Positions 1-7,127 of a stretch of DNA of 8,017 nucleotides are shown here, piece by piece. The stretch comes from MnTg04 sp036443455. Lineage in GTDB: Bacteria; Pseudomonadota; Gammaproteobacteria; Steroidobacterales; MnTg04. The position numbers were made by a program, and so were the translations under genes. The stretch lies in contig JAZFYI010000210.1 of assembly GCA_036443455.1 (NCBI GenBank), forward strand, positions 1 through 8,017. Direction: 5' to 3'. Below the pieces are notes generated by a model. That model searched no databases and had not been told where the DNA came from. It was given only the letters and a program-made list of their open reading frames with translations. Each line of letters starts with the position of its first letter. The stretch's first letter is position 1.

Positions 1-19
1 GAATTTGCCGGAAATTGAC

Positions 20-176
20 TAGCAGGCCGTTGAAAAAGCCTCATGCGGCACAATCCGGCGTTAAAAATCGGCTCACAATGCGGGGCCGCGCAGCGGCAAA
101 CTGGCGTGTACACTGCGCTTGCTCGCCTAGTTTGCCTAGTCTTGCACTCGCCTGAGACTCTTTCAACGGCCTGCTA
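20..176. repeat. MITE-like element bounded by long inverted repeats
   Basis: Positions 20-38 and 158-176 are inverted copies of each other: 16 contiguous base pairs (20-35 with 161-176), one mismatch, then two more pairs. The core reads TAGCAGGCCGTTGAAA. Inside are a second inverted repeat, GGCAAACT (95-102) with AGTTTGCC (129-136), an 8-bp palindrome GTGTACAC (106-113) and a direct repeat GCCTAGT (125-131 and 134-140). The trinucleotide ACT occurs at 18-20 and 177-179, so it could be a short target duplication if the element is 21-176, but three bases can match by chance. There is no transposase. The element ends 5 bases from the prfA stop, so in the prfA transcript it would form a large hairpin that might protect or terminate the mRNA. 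I recall similar termini in dispersed bacterial repeats, but membership of a named family is not shown. Confidence 0.7.
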
Positions 177-181
177 ACTGC

Positions 182-1267
182 TTATTCCACCGCCATCGAG
201 GCCAGCTGATCCGCCTGGTATTCCTGCGACAACGGCTCGATGATGGGCGCCAGATCGCCTTTCATAATGTATTCCAGCTTGTACAGCGTCAGGTTGATGC
301 GGTGGTCGGTCACCCGTCCCTGCGGGAAATTGTAGGTCCGGATTCTTTCCGAGCGGTCGCCGCTACCCACCAGCAGTCTGCGTTGGTCGGCCTGTTCGCT
401 TTGCTGTTTTTCCTGCTCGTCGCTCAATAAGCGCGAGCGCAGCAGCGACATCGCGCGGGCCTTGTTCTTGTGCTGCGATCGCTCATCCTGGCATTCGACG
501 ACGATGCCGGTGGCCAGGTGGGTAATGCGCACGGCTGAATCCGTCTTGTTGACATGCTGGCCGCCGGCGCCGGAAGCTCGGTAAGTATCGATCCGCAGAT
601 CTGCGCTGTTGATTTCGATTTCCTCGATTTCATCCCGTTCAGGCAATACGGCGACCGTGCAGGCGGAAGTATGAATTCGCCCCTGCGACTCGGTTTCCGG
701 CACCCGCTGGACGCGGTGCACACCGGACTCGAACTTGAGTATTGAATACACATTGCGGCCGACGACCCGGCTGATGATTTCCTTGTAACCGCCGTGTTCG
801 CCTTCGTGCTCGCTGAGTATTTCCACCTGCCATTTTTTTTGCTCGGCAAAGCGGCTGTACATGCGAAACAGGTCGCCGGCAAATATCGCGGCTTCGTCGC
901 CACCGGTACCGGCCCGGATCTCGAGGAACACATTACTGCCATCGTGCGGGTCTTTTGGGATCAGCAGTCGTGCCAGCGATGCTTCCAGTTCCTCGCGCCG
1001 GGCCTGGGCCTTTTGCTGCTCGTCATGGCCAAGCTGCCTGATCTCCTCGTCGCTGTCCGCCGTCATTTCTTCGGCGGCCTGGAGATCACGGATGGTGCTT
1101 TCGTACTGCCGATACCGTTCGGCGAGCGGCTGCAGGCGGGCATATTCCTTTGACAATTCGCGGAATTTGGGCTGATCGGCAATCACCCCGGCATCGGACA
1201 GCAGGTGTCCCACTTCCTCGAAGCGCTCCACCATGCCGAGCAGTTTGTTTTCCAGGGATTCTTTCAT
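182..1267 (-). CDS. prfA: Peptide chain release factor 1 (RF1)
   Basis: RF1 recognises UAA and UAG stop codons in the ribosomal A site and triggers hydrolysis of peptidyl-tRNA in the cytoplasm. The 361-residue product is full length for the family (E. coli has 360). A helical N-terminal domain covers about residues 1-100. The codon-recognition tripeptide is PET at 190-192, within RVPETESQGRIHTS; it fits the RF1 PxT pattern, whereas RF2 has SPF. The catalytic loop SGAGGQHVNKTDSAVRITH carries GGQ at 235-237, the glutamine that is methylated by PrmC in most bacteria. The ATG overlaps the hemA TGA as ATGA, so translation is probably coupled to hemA; a weak SD-like GGCGGT lies just upstream. The expected prmC partner is not seen in the 181 bases downstream, where the inverted-repeat element sits. 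Confidence 0.98.
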   Translation of the reverse strand: MKESLENKLLGMVERFEEVGHLLSDAGVIADQPKFRELSKEYARLQPLAERYRQYESTIRDLQAAEEMTADSDEEIRQLGHDEQQKAQARREELEASLARLLIPKDPHDGSNVFLEIRAGTGGDEAAIFAGDLFRMYSRFAEQKKWQVEILSEHEGEHGGYKEIISRVVGRNVYSILKFESGVHRVQRVPETESQGRIHTSACTVAVLPERDEIEEIEINSADLRIDTYRASGAGGQHVNKTDSAVRITHLATGIVVECQDERSQHKNKARAMSLLRSRLLSDEQEKQQSEQADQRRLLVGSGDRSERIRTYNFPQGRVTDHRINLTLYKLEYIMKGDLAPIIEPLSQEYQADQLASMAVE

Positions 1268-2532
1268 GGGTCACCGCCGTCTTTATCGTCGAGCGCAAAC
1301 AGTTTCTTTGCGGCCTGAACCAGTTCCAGGTCGCCTTCTTCGCCTGCCTGGCGCAAACGGGAACTGGGCTGATGAAGGAACTTGTTGGTCAGTTGTCTTG
1401 CCAGATGATTGAGAACGGTTGCGGGATCTTCGCCGGCTGTGAGATTGCGCCTGGCGTCATCGAGAAGCCGGTCGGCATCGGCCTGGGCAAGCGCACGCAG
1501 GCTGCGAATCGTCGGCACGGCGTCGAGTTCGCGCATGGCCATCGCGAAACCGGCGGTTTCCGCCTGGATGATCTGGCGGGCTTGTTGGGCGGCTTGCTCC
1601 CGGTTTTGCAGGTTTTCCTGGATCACTTCGCCGAGGTCGTCCACGGTATAAAGATAAACATTTTGCAGATCGGCGACCGCAGGGTCTACATCACGAGGTA
1701 CGGCGATATCGACAATAAACATCGGCTGTTGGCGGCGCCTGGCGAGGGCCTCCGCGACGGCCTCGGCAGACAACAGCGGCACCGGGCTCGACGTGGAACT
1801 GATGATGATATCGGCTTCCGCCAGGTGAGCGGGAATCTCGCCCAGCGAAATGGCATAGGCGTCGAAGCGCCGGGCGAGTTCGCGCGCGCGGCTGACTCGG
1901 CGATTGGCAATCACCATACGACCCAGGTCGTTGCTGTGCAGATGGCGCGCGGCCAGCTCGATAGTCTCGCCGGCGCCGATCAACAGCGCGGTACGCTCGT
2001 TCAGGCGGGAGAAAATCTGGCGAGCCAGCGATACCGCGGCATAAGCGACGGATATCGGGCTGGAGCCGATCTCCGTGCCCGTGCGCACCTGTTTGGCGAC
2101 CGAAAATGCGCGCCTGAAAAGCCTGCCCAGCAGGGGTCCGATGGTGCCGGCCTTTTCCGCATGCTGAAACGCGTCTTTGAGCTGGCCGAGAATCTGCGGT
2201 TCGCCAAGAACCGCAGAATCAAGCCCGGCGGCCACGCAAAAAACGTGTTGGACCACGTCATATTGCTCCAGCGTATACAGACAGGAACTGGCATCGTCGG
2301 CCAATTGGCGGTCTTTGATGACCCACTTTGCGACCTGGTTCGCCGCGCCCTCATCGACAGAACAATAGAGCTCGGTCCGGTTGCAGGTGGAGACGATCAG
2401 CGATTCCTTGATCGCCGGGTGCCGGCAAAGATTCTGCAGCGCCGCGGGCAGGTCCGCGGCCGCGTAAGCCACCTGTTCACGAACCGCTACAGGTGCGCTA
2501 CGGTGATTTATTCCAACGACGGCGAGCGACAT
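1264..2532 (-). CDS. hemA: Glutamyl-tRNA reductase
   Basis: HemA reduces glutamyl-tRNA(Glu) with NADPH to glutamate-1-semialdehyde, the first committed step of tetrapyrrole synthesis in the C5 pathway. From the chosen ATG the protein has 422 residues. It opens MSLAVVGINHRSAPVAVREQ, which aligns without gaps with the E. coli N-terminus. The catalytic cysteine is C50 in STCNRTELYC (48-57). The substrate-domain motif AVLGEPQILGQLKDAF lies at 107-122, the nucleotide-binding loop LLIGAGET at 183-190, and DIAVPRDVDP at 275-284. The C-terminal helical dimerisation domain follows from about 310. An in-frame ATG at 2541 would add MPR; neither start has a recognisable SD. The frame stays open to 2658, but that extension lacks family resemblance. 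The stop overlaps the prfA start, so the two genes form an operon. Confidence 0.97.
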   Translation of the reverse strand: MSLAVVGINHRSAPVAVREQVAYAAADLPAALQNLCRHPAIKESLIVSTCNRTELYCSVDEGAANQVAKWVIKDRQLADDASSCLYTLEQYDVVQHVFCVAAGLDSAVLGEPQILGQLKDAFQHAEKAGTIGPLLGRLFRRAFSVAKQVRTGTEIGSSPISVAYAAVSLARQIFSRLNERTALLIGAGETIELAARHLHSNDLGRMVIANRRVSRARELARRFDAYAISLGEIPAHLAEADIIISSTSSPVPLLSAEAVAEALARRRQQPMFIVDIAVPRDVDPAVADLQNVYLYTVDDLGEVIQENLQNREQAAQQARQIIQAETAGFAMAMRELDAVPTIRSLRALAQADADRLLDDARRNLTAGEDPATVLNHLARQLTNKFLHQPSSRLRQAGEEGDLELVQAAKKLFALDDKDGGDP

Positions 2533-2688
2533 GCGAGGCATTGTAATGAAAGCGCCCGGTGATGTCCGGCCGGGCAGGCCCCTTGCCGGGGCAATGTAGG
2601 GCGTTTGCCGGCCAAAACCGGCACAATGGTCTGAACAGGCCACGGATTGGCGGGTCAACGGTCAAACCAAGACCACAGAGGATGTTTT
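2533..2688. promoter_or_regulatory. Divergent intergenic region, hemA / TPR lipoprotein gene
   Basis: Transcription of the two divergent units must start here or inside the flanking genes. I see two short GC-rich hairpins: GCCCC-TTGCC-GGGGC (2578-2592) and TGCCGG-CCAAAA-CCGGCA (2606-2623). I could not find a -35/-10 pair with acceptable match and spacing in either direction, so no promoter is placed. The hairpins are short and could be chance in GC-rich DNA. Confidence 0.4.
2677..2682 (+). promoter_or_regulatory. Shine-Dalgarno site for the TPR lipoprotein gene
   Basis: AGAGGA lies 6 bases before the ATG at 2689. It decides the start: an in-frame ATG at 2647 would place 14 residues in front of the signal peptide and lacks such a site, while the start at 2689 gives a standard lipoprotein leader. 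Confidence 0.7.
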
Positions 2689-4389
2689 ATGGTAGTTATT
2701 TCACGATCAGTGGTTTGCCTGCCACTGCTGGCAGTTTTGTGCGCCGGCGGGCTGATCGGCTGCGCCGCGTCGGGGTCAGCGGACTCCGCTGTTGCAATTC
2801 CCGCCCGGATGGTCGATCCGGCCGAGTCCGATCACCACCTGTTGCTGGCGGAACTGGCCTTGCAGGACGGCGCCTTCGGTACGGCCGTACGCGAATACGT
2901 TCTGGCCGCACAACACAGCGACGATCCCGAACGCGCCTCGCAGGCGACGCGAATCGCCTATCAGCATGGTTTTCTCCGCCAGGCGCTGGTGGCCGCCATC
3001 TACTGGCGCGAGTTGCAGCCGGAAGAAAAGGCCGCTCGGCTCAGCGTGGCGCAACTGTATCTGCAACTGGGAAACAGGAAAAAAACGATCCGTGAATTCA
3101 GCGCCATCATCGCTGGCGAGGAACATGAACGGGGGCAGCTTTTTCTTGAATTGACCGGAATGTTTATGGACAGCGACGGACCCTGGCTTGCCAGCGCGGT
3201 GATGGATGAGCTTGCCCGGCCTTACCCGGAGCTTGCGCAGGCGCATTACGCGGTGGCCGCGCTGGCTATGAACGCAAGCCGTTTTCAATTGGCGCTCGCC
3301 GAGGCCAGGATAGCGGTGGAACAGGATTCCGAGTGGCTCGCCGTTGCGACGGTGCTGGCGCGCGCGAAAATTTCTTCGGGCCAGATAGAACAGGGGCTGA
3401 GTTATGCCGAAGACCTGGTGCTGGACAGCCGGGATGACGGGGTGCGTCTGGATTATGCCTTTATGCTGATGAGCGTTGGGCGCAACGATGATGCACGGTT
3501 TGAATTGATGCTGTTGCTCGAGGAAACCGGCTCGGCAAGCGCCTTGCGCGCGCTGGGGTTCCTGGAAATGGATGGCGGCAGATTCGAGGACGCCGCCGCA
3601 CGATTTTCACAGCTGCTTGGCACCGGGGAGTACACCTATGACGCCTTCTTTTACCTGGGCCTGATCGCCGAGCGCATGGAAGACTACCCGCGCGCGATGC
3701 GCGCGTATGCAAGAGTCAACACGGGATTTAACGCGATTACCGCCCAGGCCCGCCTGGCTCAATTGATGAACCGGCTTGGCGAGGGCGAAAAAGCCCTGCA
3801 ACACCTTGCGCAATTTGGCGCTCAGAATCCGGGCTTTCGGGTTGACATGATGGTGGCGCGAGCTGAATTGCTGGGTGAAATGGGGCGCTACCCGGAGGCG
3901 CTGGGCTTGTACCGGGAAGTCCTGGAACTGCGACCGGCGGATGAAGGAACAGGCTATTCGATGGCGTTCATGATGGAGTCGTCGGGCGACCTCAAATCCA
4001 GCATCAAACAGTTGCGCTCGTTTGTAAAAAAACGCCGCAATGACCCGCTGGCATTGAATGCATTGGGTTACACGCTGGTTGCCAATACCGACCGGCTGAA
4101 CGAAGCGGGTCGTTACATCAACGAGGCCGTCCGGTTGGCGCCAGTGAACGCCGCGATCATCGATTCCAAGGGGTGGCTGCATTTCCGGACTGGCGAATAT
4201 GAGCTGGCGATCGAGTACTTGCGGGAGGCCTACGCGCTGGACAACGACCCGGAGATTGCGGCTCACCTGGGCGAGGTACTATGGAAAACAGGCGAACAGA
4301 CCGAGGCGCAAAAACTCTGGTTCCAGGCATTGGCGATTAACCCGGAAAGCGATGTCCTGACCGATACCATGGACAGATTCGGCCAGTGA
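2689..4389 (+). CDS. Tetratricopeptide-repeat outer-membrane lipoprotein, function unknown
   Basis: The 566-residue product starts with a lipoprotein signal peptide: R6, a hydrophobic core (8-23) and lipobox LIGC with the lipidated cysteine at C25. Alanine at +2 (not Asp) predicts export to the outer membrane by the Lol system, facing the periplasm. The rest is helical repeats. The clearest TPRs are at about 285-312, 318-345, 387-417, 455-486, 490-519 and 521-552; the N-terminal half is more degenerate. The C-terminal block with ALNALGYTL (455-463), IDSKGW (491-496) and EIAAHLGEVLW (522-532) is what I recall from the TPR proteins encoded next to lolB in Pseudomonas (PA4667 type). TPRs bind proteins, so a scaffold or assembly role is reasonable, but no catalytic motif is visible and the function is not known to me. 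Its stop overlaps the lolB start. Confidence 0.9.
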   Translation: MVVISRSVVCLPLLAVLCAGGLIGCAASGSADSAVAIPARMVDPAESDHHLLLAELALQDGAFGTAVREYVLAAQHSDDPERASQATRIAYQHGFLRQALVAAIYWRELQPEEKAARLSVAQLYLQLGNRKKTIREFSAIIAGEEHERGQLFLELTGMFMDSDGPWLASAVMDELARPYPELAQAHYAVAALAMNASRFQLALAEARIAVEQDSEWLAVATVLARAKISSGQIEQGLSYAEDLVLDSRDDGVRLDYAFMLMSVGRNDDARFELMLLLEETGSASALRALGFLEMDGGRFEDAAARFSQLLGTGEYTYDAFFYLGLIAERMEDYPRAMRAYARVNTGFNAITAQARLAQLMNRLGEGEKALQHLAQFGAQNPGFRVDMMVARAELLGEMGRYPEALGLYREVLELRPADEGTGYSMAFMMESSGDLKSSIKQLRSFVKKRRNDPLALNALGYTLVANTDRLNEAGRYINEAVRLAPVNAAIIDSKGWLHFRTGEYELAIEYLREAYALDNDPEIAAHLGEVLWKTGEQTEAQKLWFQALAINPESDVLTDTMDRFGQ

Positions 4390-4988
4390 TCCGCCCGCTC
4401 CGTCTGGCCGGCACCATGGCGGCGCTGTTTTTGCTCGCCGCCTGTGCAGGGCAGCGTGTCAGCCTGCCGCCTGACGAAGCCGCCTGGGAGAATCGCCGGG
4501 AGACACTTACGCTGGCCGATGACTGGTCCTTGCGCGGCCGGATCAGCCTGAAAAAAGCCGGCGACGGTTACAGCGGCTCACTGAACTGGAGGCAAAACGG
4601 AGACCATCTGGATTTCCGCTTTCGCGGGCCGCTGGGCATCGGCGGTTTCAGAATATCCGGAAACCCGGCTTTACTGAGTATCCGGACCAGCAAAGGAGAT
4701 GAGTATTTGGTCAGTGACCCGGTGGTCGATCTGGAAGCCCAGTTCGGCTGGAGCATCCCGGTGCACAGCATGCGTTTCTGGGTCCTCGGTGTGCCGGATC
4801 CCGCTGCTGACTACCAGGTCAGCGTGGACGATCGCGGGCAGGCGATAATCCTGGACCAGGCCGGCTGGCGGGTCAGTTACCGCAGGTATCGTAATTTCGA
4901 AGGACGCGCACTGCCGCGCAAACTGGAAATGACCAGGGCAGACCTGCGAATTCGCCTGGCAGTAGATGGCTGGCAGATAAATCAATAA
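4386..4988 (+). CDS. lolB: Outer-membrane lipoprotein receptor LolB
   Basis: LolB accepts lipoproteins from the periplasmic carrier LolA and inserts them into the inner leaflet of the outer membrane; it is itself a lipoprotein. The product has 200 residues (E. coli 207). The signal peptide carries R3 and R6, a hydrophobic core and lipobox LAAC with C20; +2 is alanine, consistent with outer-membrane targeting. Family landmarks are WSLRGRISL (47-55), RGPLGIGG (80-87) and MRFWVLGVPDP (129-139, like LRQWILGLP in E. coli). L83 in the PLG segment aligns with the protruding-loop leucine (mature L68) that E. coli LolB needs for membrane insertion. The GTG start overlaps the TGA of the TPR gene as GTGA, implying coupled translation. 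An ATG at 4416 would remove the positively charged n-region, so GTG is preferred. Confidence 0.95.
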   Translation: MIRPLRLAGTMAALFLLAACAGQRVSLPPDEAAWENRRETLTLADDWSLRGRISLKKAGDGYSGSLNWRQNGDHLDFRFRGPLGIGGFRISGNPALLSIRTSKGDEYLVSDPVVDLEAQFGWSIPVHSMRFWVLGVPDPAADYQVSVDDRGQAIILDQAGWRVSYRRYRNFEGRALPRKLEMTRADLRIRLAVDGWQINQ

Positions 4989-4993
4989 AAAAA

Positions 4994-5000
4994 GGGGGGA
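4994..5000 (+). promoter_or_regulatory. Strong Shine-Dalgarno-like G tract before the small ORF at 5005
   Basis: GGGGGGA follows seven A residues (4987-4993) and ends 4 bases before the ATG at 5005. It is the most SD-like stretch between lolB and ispE, and it serves the small ORF, not ispE directly. The A7G6 run is also a possible slippage site. Confidence 0.5.
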
Positions 5001-5004
5001 CAGC

Positions 5005-5070
5005 ATGCATTTATCAGCAGTCAACTGGTTGGCGGTGCTGATGGGAGCCATCCTCGGTGCCTGGCGCTGA
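5005..5070 (+). CDS. Possible 21-residue hydrophobic small ORF / leader, perhaps a gene remnant
   Basis: An ATG with a strong purine-rich ribosome site opens a 21-codon frame ending at TGA 5068-5070. The peptide is hydrophobic, with VNWLAVLMGAILGAW at its centre and a terminal arginine, so it could form one short membrane segment. The segment resembles what I recall of the N-terminus of DUF1761 membrane proteins (NWLAVLVAA...GALWY), which suggests either a truncated remnant of such a gene or chance similarity in a hydrophobic peptide. The frame overlaps the ispE start (5057) by 14 bases and contains the ispE SD, so its translation may control ispE. Expression is not demonstrated. Confidence 0.4.
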   Translation: MHLSAVNWLAVLMGAILGAWR

Positions 5071-5941
5071 CGACAGGCCCGCAAAGAGTTGGGAAATAGC
5101 CTGGCCGGCGCCCGCCAAGCTGAACCTGTGCCTGCTGATTACCGGCCGTCGCGCCGATGGCTACCACTGCCTGCAGACCGCGTTCCAGATCGTCGATCTG
5201 TGCGACTACGTTCAGTTCAGCGAGTTGCCCGATGGACAGTTTTCGCTGAGCGGCGGCATCGAGTCGATCTCCCCGGACCAGGACCTGTGCATGAAAGCGG
5301 CGCGCCTGCTTTATCTACGCTGCGGGCCTGGAGTGGGTGCGGCGATCACGCTGCAAAAAAATATCCCGGTCGGCGCCGGCCTCGGTGGGGGCAGTTCGGA
5401 CGCGGCGACCACCTTGCTGGCATTGAATTATCTTTGGCAGACCGGCCTCAATCGGGAGGAGCTGGCCGGTATCGGGCTGGAACTGGGCGCGGACGTGCCG
5501 CTTTTTGTCCTCGGGGAGTCGGCCTGGGGTGAAGAGCTGGGTGAACGGCTGACGCCGGTAAAGTGGCCTCGACGCTGGTTTCTGGTGGTCAATCCGGGGG
5601 TTAGTATCTCGACCCGGGAAATCTTTTCGGCGCCTGAATTGACACGCAATTCGACGCCAATCACAATACGCAGCTTTCTCAAGGACGGTGCCGGAAATGA
5701 CTGCGAATCGGCGGTTCGCGGGCGTTACGGCGAGGTCGACGAAGCGCTGGCCTGGCTGTCCCGTTTTGGCGAATCCCGGCTGAGTGGTACCGGCGGTTGT
5801 GTTTTCGCCGCATTTGAACGGCGACAGGACGCCGCGGCAGTACAGGCCGAAGTGCCGGACAAGTGGAGCCACTGGCTGGTTCGAGGACTGGATGCATCGC
5901 CGATAAGCGATAGTTTGCAAAACCTGGCGGCGGAACAATAG
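5057..5941 (+). CDS. ispE: 4-diphosphocytidyl-2-C-methyl-D-erythritol kinase
   Basis: IspE phosphorylates CDP-methylerythritol with ATP in the MEP isoprenoid pathway. The 294-residue product is a GHMP kinase (E. coli 283). The substrate-binding N-terminus is WPAPAKLNLCLLITGRRADGYH (two overlapping parts: WPAPAKLNLCL at 16-26 and ITGRRADGYH at 28-37) with catalytic K21. The glycine-rich ATP loop is PVGAGLGGGSSDAA at 104-117, the catalytic aspartate is D146 in LGADVPLF, and GHMP motif 3 is SGTGGCVF at 243-250. The GTG at 5057 is the first start after an in-frame stop at 5039-5041 and is preceded by GGGAG at 5043-5047; no later ATG, GTG or TTG occurs before the conserved PAPAKLN. The N-terminal 12 or so residues are an extension with no family match. 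The gene follows lolB by 68 bases and precedes tRNA-Gln by 28. Confidence 0.96.
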   Translation: MPGADDRPAKSWEIAWPAPAKLNLCLLITGRRADGYHCLQTAFQIVDLCDYVQFSELPDGQFSLSGGIESISPDQDLCMKAARLLYLRCGPGVGAAITLQKNIPVGAGLGGGSSDAATTLLALNYLWQTGLNREELAGIGLELGADVPLFVLGESAWGEELGERLTPVKWPRRWFLVVNPGVSISTREIFSAPELTRNSTPITIRSFLKDGAGNDCESAVRGRYGEVDEALAWLSRFGESRLSGTGGCVFAAFERRQDAAAVQAEVPDKWSHWLVRGLDASPISDSLQNLAAEQ

Positions 5942-5969
5942 CGGCCGGACAAAAACCGAGTATGGCGGC

Positions 5970-6044
5970 TGGGGTGTGGCCAAGTGGTAAGGCAACGGGT
6001 TTTGATCCCGTCATGCGCAGGTTCGAATCCTGCCACCCCAACCA
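5970..6044 (+). tRNA. tRNA-Gln (anticodon TTG)
   Basis: The cloverleaf folds fully. The acceptor stem is TGGGGTG (5970-5976) with CACCCCA (6034-6040), discriminator A6041 and an encoded CCA at 6042-6044. The D arm is GCC-AAGTGGTAA-GGC. The anticodon stem ACGGG/CCCGT (5995-5999 with 6007-6011) holds loop TTTTGAT with anticodon TTG at 6002-6004, reading CAA and by wobble CAG. The T arm GCAGG-TTCGAAT-CCTGC lies at 6017-6033. The 75-base length and the weak first pair (T-A) are typical of bacterial tRNA-Gln. It lies 28 bases after ispE and 21 before prs on the same strand, so it is probably released from a longer transcript by RNase processing. Confidence 0.98.
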
Positions 6045-6065
6045 ATCTGAACAGGGACAAGGGCT

Positions 6066-7043
<978 letters not shown>

Positions 7044-7090
7044 TTTTTTGTTGTTTCCCGACTGGTCGCGGAAGGGGAACGTTTTTGATG

Positions 7091-7103
7091 CCGGCGCTGC
7101 CGG
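7091..7103 (+). other. Small GC hairpin in the prs-rplY spacer
   Basis: CCGGC-GCT-GCCGG forms a 5-bp stem with a 3-base loop, 9 bases before the rplY SD. No T run follows, so it is not a standard intrinsic terminator. The 84-base spacer also has a T-rich stretch right after the prs stop (7044-7054) without an upstream stem. It could be a minor leader structure or chance. Confidence 0.3.
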
Positions 7104-7112
7104 TTGTGAACC

Positions 7113-7117
7113 AGGAG
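7113..7117 (+). promoter_or_regulatory. Shine-Dalgarno site for rplY
   Basis: AGGAG lies 10 bases before the ATG at 7128 and is a strong match to the 16S rRNA 3' end, consistent with high expression of a ribosomal protein and fixing its start. Confidence 0.7.
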
Positions 7118-7127
7118 TAGTAAAATA

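Noticed and set aside
1..19. End of a plus-strand gene (frames ending at TGA 16-18 or TAG 20-22)
   Set aside because: Only five or six codons are inside the window, so coding cannot be told from chance.
424..942. 172-codon frame on the minus strand in a different frame within prfA
   Set aside because: It is an out-of-frame shadow rich in Ser, Arg and Ala, while the prfA frame is fully conserved here.
1150..2562. 470-codon open frame on the plus strand across hemA
   Set aside because: It is antisense to a gene with clear HemA motifs, has no recognisable domain or good start, and long antisense frames are common in GC-rich coding DNA.
2606..2634. Sigma-70 promoter for the TPR gene using TTGCCG as -35
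   Set aside because: No hexamer at 16-18 bases spacing resembles TATAAT.
5970..6065. tRNA-Gln as an integration (att) site for a mobile island
   Set aside because: There is no integrase, no duplicated tRNA 3' end and the neighbours are the conserved housekeeping genes.
7044..7060. Intrinsic terminator after prs, from the T-rich stretch
   Set aside because: No stem-forming sequence precedes the T-rich run, and the GC hairpin at 7091-7103 lies downstream of it.
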